64,000 nucleotides of DNA from Choristoneura fumiferana (GCF_025370935.1 NC_133485.1:18579920-18643919); one strand, 5' to 3'. Shown: positions 43,056 through 55,585, counted from the first letter of the stretch. Numbers and translations are program-made. The notes: a model not told the origin generated them from the letters alone.

Positions 43056-46000
43056 GTAAGTTCTTTTTTTTTTTAAACTTCTGCTCTTCAACTTGTTCAT
43101 CTCGTTATTTTCCTTCACAAAATATTAATAACAATAATAATTACGTAGAGTGGGAAAGATATAATCAAATCAAATATTTCTAAAACTTGCACATTCTGTC
43201 TGACGCTTGACACGACAATGTGGCAGACTCTTAATAGTACCAAACTATGAACGTTAACGTAATTTTTAGGCAAAACTTTATGAGCAACTAGCCAGTTGCC
43301 CGCAACTCCTTCTAATCGCTATCCCGCGGGAACTATGCAATTTTCCGGGATAAAAATATCCTAATCTTTCCCCGGGACTATCTGCAGATAAATAGGTTCG
43401 ACGGTTTATATGTGATGAGGTAAGAAACAGAAAAAACAAACAGACTTACAAACTATCGCTTTTATAATATAAGTGGGAAGTGGAATAGTGGGACTAATAA
43501 TTTCGGCACTATCGGCACGTCATAAGGTCCGTCTGCGCCAAAGGTCTGAGCTAAATGTTGCTGACAATGATTTCGTTTTTTTATGCAAAATTTTATTATT
43601 CAAATAAGATTTTATTTCTCGATCTTGCTTGCTTTATGACTTTGAACTGAACTAATACCATGTACATCCATTTTAGTATAGAACCGGAATCCCGGGAATA
43701 GTCACATTCTCTAACTATTGAAAAAAGAGTGGAGTGGAGTGGGAGTGGTGGTGGTGGGTGGAGTGGTGGTTTGAAAAAAAAATTGAAAAAAAATAAATAG
43801 GAAATTTAACGTGTGTTAAAAAATTGAGTGTTAATAATTTTAAATGATTTGGGGTCTGTTTAACCATCCAAGATTAAAAAAAACAGTTAACCGTCTAACA
43901 ACAAAATTGGAACAAAATAAAGCCCCTTAGTAAAGTTGTCATTGTCATTTTAAAGTTCAATAGCTAAAAAACGGCTGAAAAAAAATTACTCCACGTAAAA
44001 AACCGCATTGAAATCGGTCCATCCGTTTGAGTTACGCTGCCACAGACAGATAGACAGACCTATATTGCCGCCAAACTTTCAGATACACGATAACACACTT
44101 TTTTATCAATAAATTTTAAAGGTTTAAAGATTAAAATGTACAAGCAGTAGTAAGTCAAATGGGGTTTGGGAAAAATATTCGATGACGTTCATAACCTAAC
44201 CTAACCAACAAAAAGTAGGAAAACCCCCGACTTTGTCACTTGTTTTGGGCTTTAAAGTTCAATATCTCAAAAAGGGCTGAACCAATTTTGATAAAACATG
44301 TCAAGAGCCATCGCTAGAAAACCTGCTTTCAAATAAAAAAAAACGCATTCAAATCGGTCCACCCGTTTAAGAGCTACGGTGCTACAGACAGACACACATC
44401 ACGGTCAAACTTATAACACCCTATTTTTAAAAATTAAAAATCACTATACTTGGTTTGGATAGATATTTAACTAAATGTAAACAACCTTCAGCTGCCAGAT
44501 TTGGTACATTCAAGGATTTTAAACATTTTACTTATCTATAATTGTAATACAAACTAGACTAGTGTATTTTAATACAGAAATGTAAATATTTAAATAGTTT
44601 GGTGGGAGAATTTCAATATTTAAGACACCAATTGACATTGTTTTGTTTACATTATTAGTTAAATACCTATCCAAATCAAGTATACTTAGGCGCAAGAATG
44701 GACTAAACATAGGACTTCCCAGGCTATATAGGTTTTAGCTTAATTAAGCTAACAAACCAGTACAATCGTACTTGTTTGCGTTACTCATCTATGGTTACCT
44801 ATATGTTTGTACGTGCTTCCCTAGTAACAACAAATACATAATCTTATAGATCTACAGATCAGCCGTGGTATATACTTTTATATGTATATTATTGTTATTG
44901 AGTAAACATGATGTTAGTCTAAAACGTAGGTAACCAACTTCTTATTGGTGTCGGCATTGTGGGTCACTGACGGGTACATGGTGCATGCTACCCCTCAGAA
45001 TGACTGAATCACGACTGAATGGAATGAGAGAGCTTGTGTCGTAGTTGTAGTTCCCACGCGGGTCAGTGCGAATTGGAAACTACACACACCATTAATTTCT
45101 TCGTAGCGTAAGCATAGATACGTAAGGCGAAAACACTTGCCCTTATACCTACGCAACGTATGCAATGCATTATGAAATCTTTACTGATATTTGTTTTAAT
45201 GCTACGTATGACAAGTATGTTTCTAAGCATACTAATTATCCGGGTCGATATTTCATAATGCATTGCATAGGTACGTTGCGTACGTGGGACAACTGTGTAT
45301 TCGCACTTTTCGCCTTTATTCGCACCAAATAAGTTTGCGTCTGTAACATCTAAAAGTTCGTTTTCAAATAGGTAGGTAGAAAGATAGGTATGTACGTACC
45401 TATGAACTGTAGAAAGCATATTGGTACTACGTAGGTACCGGAAATTAAATAGTACCTACCTTGAAGTCTACGTAATCTTAATAAATTAAGAAACCTGACT
45501 CATGATAGAAAATCTCGACTAACTCGGGAGTACCGTAATAGGATAATCTAATCAACTAATCAAACCTCTCGTGTTCATTTCGTAATGTGATGCAAAGTGC
45601 TTCAGTGTAAGTTGTTCGTATACCTATCTATTCTTACCTAACTTATCTGTTTCCTCAAACATTTTTAATTGATGAAATCCATCCACATCATAACACTAGT
45701 TGATTTGTAAGCTGTAAAGTTATTATTTATTTCTCGATATACAGAACAGAACGAAGCTAGCTGAATGTCGGAGATAAAGAAGCTAAATACTTGTTCATAA
45801 TCCCATACGAAAGAAAAAAAAGGTTCACCCACACAAACGGGCAATGACGCATACTCATGTATTTTCCCGTGTACCGACGCGGCGCGCACACACGCGCACG
45901 CGAGTTCACCGCCATTCATTCTCGTCGGCAGATGGCGGATGCAGTAGACGCCCTCCGCTCCGCTCGGGCCGTCAGTCGCGCATAGACAACCGACCGAGTA

Positions 46001-46415
46001 CAGTGTTTTCGCTCAGCACCATTTTATGTGTATCGTTTCGAACGGGACATTGTGTGTATGTGCTCCGTGAATAATCGAATAGCACGAACTGCCAGTGTCG
46101 ATTCGAGATCAGTGTTTCGCTCACGATATGCCCGCACGGGGATCGATGAGAATCTCGGGCGCCCGTAGAAACCGCGCCTCCGTCATGAGCGAGTGATCGT
46201 CGAGCGAGCGACGTACTTAAAAAAAGTTAACAGGACAGGAAACATGTCTCGGCGGACCGCCGACGCGGATGCGAGCAGGGAAGGGTTCGAAATTCGAAAG
46301 CGGTGTCATCGCCTCTCGGATTTCGCATAACCGTCAATCACCGTCCAATGTCAAAATCGTGTACGTACCGCGAGCGCCGATACGGGAGCCGCGTACCCTC
46401 CGGAGCGTGCGGAAA

Positions 46416-47171
46416 ATGCAATCGTTGGTAGTTTGGTTGGCGGTGGTGTCGGCGGCCTGGGCGCTGGCGGGCGCGTGCTCGAGCTCGATCTCGAAGCGGC
46501 CGGCGCGGCCCGCGCGGCCCGCCGGCGCGGCCGCCGCGCCCGGGCTCCAAGCGCCGCCGCCGCAGCCAAGGGTCAACGTCACCTTCCCCACCTTCAAGTG
46601 CGAGCCCGACTACTCGGAGTACTACTGCCTCAACGGCGGCGAGTGCTTCACCGTGGTCATCTCGGGCAGCCCCATCTACAACTGCGAGTGCCGCTCGGGC
46701 TTCGTGGGGCAGCGCTGCGAGTTCAAGGACCTGGACGACTCCTACGTGCTGACGAGCCGGCAGCTGATGATGGAGACGGCGTCCATCGCGGGCGGCGCGA
46801 CCGTGGCCGTGTTCCTGGCGCTTCTAGTCTGCTTCGGCGCGTGGGTGCGTCTGCGGCGGCGCGCACCGGCCGCGGGCAAGCTGGCGCCAGGCGGCGCGGC
46901 CGAGAGCGGCGTGCTGCGCGTACAGCTGGTGGCGCTGGCGGCGCCCGGGCGCCCGGCGCGCAGCCGCACGCTGCCGCCCGCGGCGCCCGGGCTGGTGGCG
47001 CTGCCGGAGCCCGGGCGCCCGCTGCCGGCGCGCAGCCGCGCGCTGCCCCCGTGCCACCAGCGCCGCCCGCGCCGCCGCCGCCCGCGCCGCCGGATCTGCC
47101 TGCGCGCTGACCGTCGTCCGCACCGCAGTGTATATAGTTACGTGTTAAGTGTCGAGCGAACGAGAATATAA
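46416..47171 (+). CDS. spi: spitz-like EGF receptor ligand precursor, intact copy
   Basis: 251 residues, single exon. TGF-alpha-like ligands of this family are membrane precursors cut by Rhomboid proteases in the secretory path and then activate EGFR. Signal peptide 1-20 (MQSLVVWLAVVSAAWALAGA). The linker is rich in Ala, Pro and Arg, with an N-glycosylation site NVT at 54-56. The EGF domain has six cysteines at 62, 71, 77, 90, 92 and 101 (TFPTFKC, YYCLNGGECF, YNCECRSGFVGQRCEFKDLDDSY), closely like Spitz/Keren. The membrane segment at about 122-144 starts with ASIAGGA, the counterpart of the Rhomboid-recognised ASIASGA of Spitz. The tail is a low-complexity Pro/Arg stretch. An in-frame ATG at 46269 would add 49 residues before the signal peptide, so 46416 is preferred. 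The coding region is extremely GC-rich. Whether it is spitz, Keren or a gurken relative cannot be told here. Confidence 0.85.
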   Translation: MQSLVVWLAVVSAAWALAGACSSSISKRPARPARPAGAAAAPGLQAPPPQPRVNVTFPTFKCEPDYSEYYCLNGGECFTVVISGSPIYNCECRSGFVGQRCEFKDLDDSYVLTSRQLMMETASIAGGATVAVFLALLVCFGAWVRLRRRAPAAGKLAPGGAAESGVLRVQLVALAAPGRPARSRTLPPAAPGLVALPEPGRPLPARSRALPPCHQRRPRRRRPRRRICLRADRRPHRSVYSYVLSVERTRI

Positions 47172-47876
47172 GAAAATTTATGTGATAATTATTTTACGAA
47201 GCTTATAATTTATTCGGAAGGAGTTTCTTTTGTATATACCGGACATGTCGCTGTCGATAAATTGAGTGTTCCCGTGTGTTCGGTGGTCGGAGCCCGTGCC
47301 GTGTCGGGAGAGGAGGACGAACGCTACTCGCTTCGTAGAGCTGTTACATGTTATGTTGTTATGGACTCGGCTGCGGCCGCGCCGTGCCGCCTCCTAGGTA
47401 GTCGCGGATCGATGTTAATTGTATTTATTAGTCCTCTGAATAGAATTGTGATGAATTGGAAGTGTGAGGCGGAGACGGGCCGTCTCGGGCCTCCCCGCAC
47501 ATTCCATCTTGCGGATAGTGTATGTTACTGGTGTCAGTATTATTTTGTAATGTGTGTTAAGCCGGCAGCTTTACTTTATTTTATAATTTATACCTGTTAT
47601 CCCACTGGGATAGTGCTGTATTATATTCGTTTAAAGGCTGAGATGTGCCCTGGATGGTAGGCTTCTTGTAAATATAGCCCGCATAGGTATTTATTAGATA
47701 TTTATGATCGTTTATTTATTGACTGCTTTATTTAGTTATCTCCGAGAAGAGCCATTAGTAAGCCTAACTCGTAACGGTTGCATTTTTGTTTCACCTGCTA
47801 CGCATGGCCTCGCAAATCACTTATTCCCAATTGTAATCTCATTATGAATCTCCCACTGTCTTATATTTTGTAAAAA

Positions 47877-47882
47877 AATAAA
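47877..47882 (+). promoter_or_regulatory. Possible polyadenylation signal of spitz-like copy 2
   Basis: AATAAA about 705 bases after the stop, in the same context as 21059-21064. Assignment by position only. Confidence 0.35.
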
Positions 47883-50121
47883 ATAACATTGGATGGTGTA
47901 TAAAATTTGTTTCTCTGCAGTGTAATCAGTCTCATTGTTAACTTAAACTTTCTTATTCCATTCTATTGTAATTAATCTAATCTCTTTGTGAATAATGAAA
48001 ATAACCTTAGTATCTATTCTGAATGTTGATTTCTTACAAGTCAATGTACCTATGTGAAGTGGTGGAAGTATTTGTAAACAGCCACAGTAAAACTTGAACA
48101 TGACATACAAGGAAGGTTGTTTGAGTATTTTTAACTTCTGTACAATCTCAGCTATGTGTGTAGTCTGTGGACTGTTTAGACTGCATGGGGGGCACAAAAA
48201 AATAGCAAATTTGTTAATGGGGCTAAGTAGGGGTGGGTTTTGGGCTGAGGTTGTTAGTTAGCCTCTTAGGTGGCCAGCCCCTAGCAGTAATACTCACAAC
48301 ACTGTCATGCTCAAAAATGACATGTAACTGGTTGAAAATTTACTGCTGGTGTCTCGCTAACATGCCATTATCAACTCTTTAGGGCTTACATTGTCAAAGC
48401 TCCCTCACAGCCTCTGTAGACTTGGTATTCATCATGAGATTGTTTATATATTATGAACATTCCAAAGTATTTGTAAAATATTACGTACATTACATTGCTA
48501 ATAATTTCGAAGTATCTGTTAAGACGCTACATTGTTAATTTTACAGTTTTCTATTGATCATTTGTTAAAAGAAAATTATACGAAACTAAATCCTTAACTG
48601 GCTTTTATTGATTTCTAGCTAATCTAGGACCTTTGTTAGGTATTAGATATTTACTGCATACCAACCTAGTTAGTCACCACAAGTAGATAACGAGTTTTAC
48701 CTTTGCAGAAGGATTATCCTGCGATGCGAGCTTAGGTTATAAAACGGTTGGCCTACTTTAAACCCTTAAAATTATAATGTGAGCTAACTAATCAAGTTTA
48801 GTCCCCTACAGTTTTATTGGAGCAGAATAGGTGCCCACATAAGATATTTGCCATGTCCTATATATAATAATAATTATGTATATGAAAATATGAATAAAAT
48901 ATGAATATGGATAAAATTAATATTGTTGAAAATTTTATTTAGTGATTTAAAAAATATATATAAATATTACGAGACAATTCACACCAATTGACCTAGTCCC
49001 AAAGTAAGCTTAGCAAAAGCTTGTGTTATGGGTACTAAGCAACGGATAAATATAATTATATAGATAGATACATACTTAAATACATATTAAACACCCAAGC
49101 AAGACCCAAAAAGATAGATATATATTTATTCTCTTTCTAAAGCGCAGCAGTAGGCATGGCATGGCGCTACTTGCATGTTACTTCACTCACACTCATTTCT
49201 TTCTTTGTCTAATCCAGGGGTCGGCAATTAGTTTTAAGTAGGGTCTGAGAATGCTGTTTAAATTTTTATCAAGGGCCAATTTTTTTTTGTTAAAAAGTAT
49301 TATTTATTTATATGCAAATTAGTAACTTATGTATACACTATACAAAATAAGTAGCTAAGTAGGTAAATAACTAGATATATTCAAAGACACTTGGCGGTCC
49401 GAGGCTAGGCCTTACGCGGTCCTATTGCCAACCCTTGGTCTAATATTTAATGTCAAACTTTTAAGACTGTTATACGTAAATTAGCCTAAAAATTGTTTTT
49501 CCTTGAATTAATATACAGACCCTACGATCAAAGGCGCCAATCGGGCCTGTTTACGACATTATGACATTACTTATCTCTCGACATTGTAATTTCAAAGATC
49601 CATATCAAAAACGGCTGAACCGATTTTTATATCAAACATAGCTGAGAACCAAAGAAACTCGCTTTCACGTAATAACCTAACCAACAAAGTTGGAAAACCC
49701 CCGACATGGTCACTTCAAAGTTCAATATCTCAAAAACGGCTGAACCGATTTTGGTAAAACATGTCCAAGAACCATCGCTAGAAAACTTGCTTTCAAATAA
49801 AAAAAAACCGCTTTCAAATCGGTTCACCCGTTTAAGAGCTACGGTGCCACAGACAAACAGACACAACTTATAACACCCCTCTTTTTGCGTCGGGGTTAAT
49901 AAACCGCATCGAAATCGGTCGGTGGTTAAAAATATATTTTTTGGATTATTTGATAACGTTAATTAGAGCTGTAATTTTCTAATCATTTTATGTTTCGTAT
50001 GTACCTATATATCTACATCTTGATCAGTGATCACGTAGGCATTTAGGAATAAAATTAGTTTGTAAGTTAATACAGATCCAGCTAAATGTAAAAAACAAAT
50101 CCGTTTAGCCGTTTTGGAGTG

Positions 50122-52380
50122 GAAGATTAACAACACACAGAAACATTCGCAAATGTCGTTCGTTTGGGTGCGTCGTAATGTAATGTTTGTCATAGTTTTT
50201 GTTCGTCATATTTTTTTTCACCGAAACGGAAACATTTTTTAGACATTTTTAAATTGTCATCTTATTCTTCTATATATAGGTCAACAGGTTAGGTTTATTT
50301 ATAATTATTCTAAACAATTAATAGATTCAGAGAAAGTTATGAATTAATTACAAAAAATACATTATGACTTTCAACAATTATGAGAGTCGATATGGACACC
50401 ATGCTTTTTCTTTCGCTAAAATGGCGTAGGTATTCCAAAATCCAACCATCTTTAGCAAAAGAAAACGTATGGGGTCCATACACTCACGCAGTTTAGTTTG
50501 GTTGAAGCGGTTTGTTCGTACTTACTTATAGTATAGTTAAAGTGAGAAAAGTTTTCCATATCAATTTATTTATAACTGATACAAGATTGATTTTTATTTG
50601 ACCTGTGTAAAAACTTTTTTCACTGCATCTATACTACGGTATGGCTTCCTAAGAGAAGCTTGCACAGTCAGGCACTCCAGGGTTCAAAAATAAATCGTTA
50701 ACCATGGATTTGGGATGAGATCTTCATACATTTTGACCGGCCTTAACCCTGGGTTAACATTTAACTCTGAGTTATATTAACCCTGATTTACAAAATCACG
50801 TCTAAATATTTTATTATATTTGATTAATCCAGACAACAATGACGAATATATGTAGCTCTTGAATCTTCTTGAATTCGGTTGCTTGCTTCGTATCGTGTTA
50901 AAAGAAACGTTACGATTCTAACAAAAATAAGCTAATTATAATAAACTTGACCTACATTTGGATAAAGAATAAACGGTAGGTCGCTGTTACCGTTTTGCTA
51001 AAACTCGGAGCGTTACTCGATCAATTTTAAATCAATTGTCAACATATTTCTACTTATTACATGTATTTCGTAATAATATTCTAACTAAATACTTACCTAT
51101 TTACGAAATTAAAGATACGGGAGCATCGTCAAGGGAACTTTTTAGATTATGTTTTGAAATTATGTTACTAAAGTTAATTGAGAAATTCTGAGTTTTGAGT
51201 AAATGCTATGTCGGGCGTTAAGTATTAAATTTATTAGTGACGTCATACGGCTGCTATGCAACGCACGTGTTGCGTTGCGTGTATCTAGTTGCGGCCTTTA
51301 TGATGTCATCCTAACTTCAGATTTATTAGAATTGGCTACTTTTAAAGTAATAACAAGTGTATAGAACGTTTATATCATCCACCCGAGCCACAGGCAAAGG
51401 TTTCATATAAGTTCTCTAAACAGAAAATATTTTTTTATAATATACAGAAATAGGCTTGCGTTCGTCCACAATCATGCCTGATGGTAAGCCAAGATGTGGG
51501 CTGAGATGGAGCAAGTTTGCCTAATAAATACCCATTCAGTCTAGATTCGAAGACGGCTAGAAAGAACAAAAAAGAAGTATTAATTTACGTGAAATAAAAA
51601 GGTGCGTCGTGCCCAATTTTTTGCGATCTCTTTATCTTCAATAACGTGGTTTCTTCGAGCAATTTGTGTAAACATTATTTTTTTTGGGAAATGTGATGAA
51701 ATATTGACCATTTGTGCGTTAATCGAATTTGTAGCCTCTTGAATGTGGTAGCAGCGCGACGGCGGGCTCCGCCCACACCAGCCGAACCAGTCATAATATT
51801 TTTCCTAATTGTGCAACATACACCTGCGTTAAACTATGTAGTTGGAAATGGACAACGCTGTGCAATCTCGTCATTTAACCACTAAAGTATTAGAAATTTT
51901 ATCGCTTGTATTTTATTTAAAGAAACGATAGCGCAACTTTTTGGCTCTCCTCGGTCAGGTTAGGTACCCCTCATCTGGCATAACTTAGCATAACCTTTTT
52001 AGCAGAATATTTACTTCACATAAAATGTATAACAAGAGTCATATTGCATAAGACTTATTTCACATAATTTTGCACAATGAATCGAATTACTAACAGAAAA
52101 GTAGTAGGTTAGGTTAGAACTACGACCCCACACAGACCTTATTTATACCCTCTCACACCACACAAGGTGTTAGGCCATACAAGATTATGCAATATGAGTT
52201 CCGTAATAACGAGGTTATGTGATATGATTTTCGGCGACGTGATAATTATGCTAAATCGGTTCATCTGTTTGAAACCTAAGTACGACGCCACATACAGAGA
52301 GACATTGGCATGAAACTTATAACACCCTTCTTTTTGCGTGGGGGTTAAAAACAGGGACTACATACCTACAGTTATTTATT
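50122..52380. other. Non-coding, no gene recognised
   Basis: AT-rich. It contains a CCATGCTTTTTCTTTCGCTA / TAGCAAAAGAAAACGTATGG inverted pair (about 50398-50480), a possible old MITE. A short-word mosaic with GCATAACTTAGCATAACC and CACATAATTTTGCACA lies at 51960-52250, and the tail of a CCCCGAC-type repeat at 52240-52350. No ORF with a recognisable domain. Confidence 0.5.
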
Positions 52381-52386
52381 TATTAA

Positions 52387-52514
52387 GGGGCTGTTTCACC
52401 ATCCGTTGATTAGTGTTAACTGACGGTTAAATGTGATGCCGTCTCTATTTGTTTTGTCCGAATAGACGGAGAAAGTATCACATTTAACCGTCAGTTAACA
52501 CTAATCAATGGATC
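52387..52514. mobile_element. TAA-flanked palindromic MITE, right end lost
   Basis: It begins GGGGCTGTTTCACCATCCGT after TAA (52384-52386), with arms through GATGCCGTCTCTATTTGTTT and back to TTAACACTAATCAATGGAT, where the last 14 or so bases are missing. Same family as 10533-10673. Confidence 0.75.
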
Positions 52515-52973
52515 ATAGATGCAACTTCGAAGTATAAATACTTAGTTGTAAGTGATCGCGGATATAATACAAAGATGTTTCTCTTATTTAAAAAAAGTTT
52601 ATCCGAAAAAAATATTATAGCAATCTAAATTTAAGATAAGGTATTTTAGACAAAAATAAATATTGATAACAGCGCCATCTAACAGGACTTTGATCATGAG
52701 CCTGGCGCTTCGTCCTTAAAAACGTAAGTTTAATCTATTCGTGTTGAAATCTATTTCGGTCGTCATCGGGAGGACTCGGGACTCGGGAGTTATTCCGGGT
52801 ACAGGTTTTCGGGGAATGTCAACAGGCGTTCATTCAATGAACTCAACCGGTCCGGGCTATTCATAAAAATTATACTCCCGGCTCAATGGACTGGTCTTGC
52901 AGGGATCGTGCGACTTATGGCTTGACTTTTGCTTGGTTTGGGTAGGATTGTTTTGAGAGAAAGAGACATTTTT

Positions 52974-53610
52974 CAACCCCCGAAGCAAAAAGAGGGGTGT
53001 TAAGTTTGACCGCTATGTGTGTGTCTGTACGTGGCACCGTAGCTCCTGAACGGGTGAACCGATTTGAATGCGGTTTTTTTATTTGAATGCAGGTTTTCTA
53101 GCGATGGTTCTTAGACATTTCAACAAAATCAGTTCAGCGGTTTTTGAGATATTGAACTTTGAAGTGACAATGGAGGTTTCCAACTCTTTGTTGGTCAGGT
53201 CATTTATTTTTGGGAATGAAGCGCCTTAAGGGCCAAAGACATTAGGTCGTTGCAGTTTTTTTTGGTTTAATTTTTAAAAAGAGAAACAATATATGTAATT
53301 CGATACACAAGAATTTACATTGGGAAGGAAAAAAAACCCGACTTTGTCAATTTAAAGTTCAATATCTCAAAAACGGCTAACCATCGTAAGAAAATCTGAT
53401 GCATTCAGATTGGTCTAACCGTTTAAGAGCTACGGCGCCACAGACAAACACAGACACACATAGCGGTCAAACTCATAATACCCCTCTTTTTGCGTCGGGG
53501 GTTGAAAAACACACCGACCAGCATATTTTGCGATAATTAAGAGCTACGGCGCCACAGACAGACACAACACACATAGCGGTCAAACTCATCTCTTTTTGCG
53601 TCGGGGAAAA
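52974..53610. repeat. Cluster of three CCCCGAC-type repeats
   Basis: A + strand copy (52974-53203) is followed by two - strand pieces (53330-53510 and 53520-53605). The last two share AGAGCTACGGCGCCACAGAC and TAGCGGTCAAACTCAT, so the second may be a local duplication of the first. No coding potential. Confidence 0.7.
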
Positions 53611-53981
53611 AACACACCGTTTTTGCGAATAATAACCTCAAGAAAAGCTGCAGTGGTTTAGACTATGCGTTGTCTATAGGTATAACATTAAAGTTAACGA
53701 CCGTTTTATTGGAATATCAAATACTAAACCGTAGAATTATAACTTCAATTAATAGTTTTTGATTCACTGCATTATTCATGCAGTTTCTGATGAAACGAAT
53801 GTGTTTTGGTTTGTCAGAGCTTGGAGTGATACTAAAGAAGGCCAGGTGGTGAGTGCATCACTATTTAATCATTCGACTAAATAAAACCTACCTATGACGT
53901 TTCGACTCGTAATACTATATCTGTTTTACCTCTATGACTTTCACAGGGAGAGATAGCTTTGGACGAGTACATAAAGTAGAT

Positions 53982-54365
53982 CAGGGTTTCTCAAACTTAT
54001 GGCTCCACGTACCCCTGTTATAGTTTCTAGACGACAGCGAACCCCCCCCCAAAGATAGTAATAAAAGGTAGATTATATTTCAATTGTCATCATAATATAA
54101 TGTATATTATTTATTTCAATAAAGTAACAAATATAGGTAAGAATCATCTTGCCAACGAAAATAAAAACTGAAACAAACAACAACAAATAACAAACAAAGA
54201 AGTAACAAATTTGGAGTTGAAATAAAAAATACAAAAATACTCCAAAAACCAATCTTAATCATCTTGCCAGTCTTGCAGCCACCATCAAGTAAACCTTGTC
54301 GCGAACCCCCTACCGCCGAAAAGCGAACCCCTAGGGGTTCGCGTATCCCACTTTGAGAAACCCTG
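53982..54365. mobile_element. Non-autonomous hAT element, second copy
   Basis: It starts CAGGGTTTCTCAAACTTATG and ends ATCCCACTTTGAGAAACCCTG (last 18 bases shown in complement order). AAGTAGAT is duplicated on both sides (53974-53981, 54366-54373). Related to 22621-23030 in reverse, sharing GCGAACCCCTAGGGGTTCGC. It is 384 bp with no transposase. A piece of the interior is also at 55586-55645. Confidence 0.93.
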
Positions 54366-54382
54366 AAGTAGATAGTAGATCT

Positions 54383-54509
54383 GGCTACTTACTACGAAAC
54401 TCGAAACTCGAAGTTCGTGTCGTGCGGTCCCTCTCGCTCTCGTATTAAACAGTATAAGTGTCAGAGGGATCGCACGACACGAACTTCGAGTTTCGTAGTA
54501 GTAGTAGCC
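54383..54509. mobile_element. GGCTAC-type foldback MITE, best copy
   Basis: ACTACGAAACTCGAAACTCG at the left and CGAACTTCGAGTTTCGTAGT at the right, with TCGTGTCGTGCGGTCCCTC and GAGGGATCGCACGACACGA as inner arms. It lies 17 bp after the hAT element. Relatives are at 7345, 33074 and 63096. Confidence 0.8.
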
Positions 54510-54578
54510 CTGCTGCTGTCTTTACCCGTTTGTGGTAAAACGTAACGCAAACGTATCTTTTCGACAACGAAAAATTAA

Positions 54579-55175
54579 AGGTAGAGTCATTCACGATGAC
54601 GCGTGCCGTGGTTCTTATTAAAATGTCATTCAAATTCAAATTCAAATGATTTATTCAGTAAATAGGCCGCAATGGGCACTTTTACACGTCATTTTTTTAA
54701 ACTACCAGCGCTTTCGGAAAGACCATCATTGCCAAGAAGAATGCGCCGCAAGAAACTTGGCAGAAAGTCATTTTTTCATAAAAATATAATTACAAATAAA
54801 ATACTTAAAAACTATATTATACAATTAAAGAAAAAAAATACAAAAAATAATAATAAAAGAAATACAGGGATGTATGGGGTCCCTTAGTTACAATACTAAA
54901 CACTAACTATATCTAAACTATATCTACGTTCAGTGGAAGTGTAGAAAGCTTCCACCGTCATAAATTTTAAAATAATAATAACAATAATTTAGTTCTGAAA
55001 TATACATTTCAGGTCAAGTAACCATTAAGCTTTTGGATTTCGAAGGCAAGTTCACGTCTGCCGCCCCCAAAGTTAGCTCACACGCACTCATGTCATGCTC
55101 TGAAAGCAGAGCGGTACCGAGGGCATTAATTGCTAATTTCGATAAAATCACGCGTCGTCGTGGATGGCGCTACCT
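54579..55175. mobile_element. MITE with AGGTAGAGTCATTCACGA ends, split by a LINE fragment
   Basis: The left end AGGTAGAGTCATTCACGATG (54579) and right end CGTCGTGGATGGCGCTACCT (55175) are inverted repeats of about 26 bp around GACGCGTG/CACGCGTC. A compact relative is at 61499-61590. Between them, 54631-55137 is a foreign insert that starts with CAAATTCAAATTC and ACGTCATTTTTTTAAACTAC, the reverse of a LINE 3' end also seen at 57655-57775 and 61115-61240. Confidence 0.75.
54631..55137 (-). mobile_element. LINE 3' fragment nested in a MITE
   Basis: On the - strand the 3' end reads CTTTCCGAAAGCGCTGGTAG, GTGCCCATTGCGGCCTATTT, ACTGAATAAATCATTTGAA and a (TTTGAA)n tail. The same terminal words occur on the + strand at 61140-61240 and, diverged, at 57690-57780. 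It is 5' truncated with no usable ORF. CATT at both edges may be the target duplication. Confidence 0.65.
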
Positions 55176-55309
55176 ATAGACTGCGACTGATTAAATTTAA
55201 TTAGATTACAAATTGTTATGAATTAAAACAGATAGTTGAATCACTTTGACTGAACACTAAATATTTTCTGGGATTCAAAAAACTCGACTGCCTTAAAAAA
55301 ACTTAAAAA

Positions 55310-55511
55310 TAAAAACGAAAAAGTTCAATATCTCAAAAGCAGCCGAACCGATGAAACATGTCTAATAACCATCGCTAGAAAACCTGCTTTCAAATATAAA
55401 AACCGCATTCAAATCGGTCCACCCGTTTAAGAGCTACGGTGCCACAGACAAAATAGACACACATAGCGGTCAAACTAATAACACCCCTCTTTTGCCGTCG
55501 GGGGTTATAAA
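55310..55511 (-). repeat. CCCCGAC-type interspersed repeat
   Basis: It runs AAAGTTCAATATCTCAAAAG, CCATCGCTAGAAAACCTGCT, AAATCGGTCCACCCGTTTAA, GAGCTACGGTGCCACAGAC and GCCGTCGGGGGTTA on the + strand, i.e. a reverse member of the family at 4011-4220. Confidence 0.75.
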
Positions 55512-55585
55512 ACGAGCAATTCAATCCAAGATTAAATGTAATCTGTTCTATTTATTAATTTAATATTGATTGTATTGTATACTTA

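Larger units (their letters stand above)
42819..50121. repeat. Large duplicated segment, copy 2 (spitz-like region)
   Basis: Partner of 15923-23686. Its left end coincides with the poly(A) of the I-clade LINE; GTF2H4 is not repeated. The homology ends at GTTTTGGAGTG (50121), where copy 1 meets N. It lacks the hAT element of copy 1. In the CCCCGAC-type repeat near its right end it agrees with other family members where copy 1 is short of bases. The patch 43760-43940 is scrambled relative to copy 1. Confidence 0.95.
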
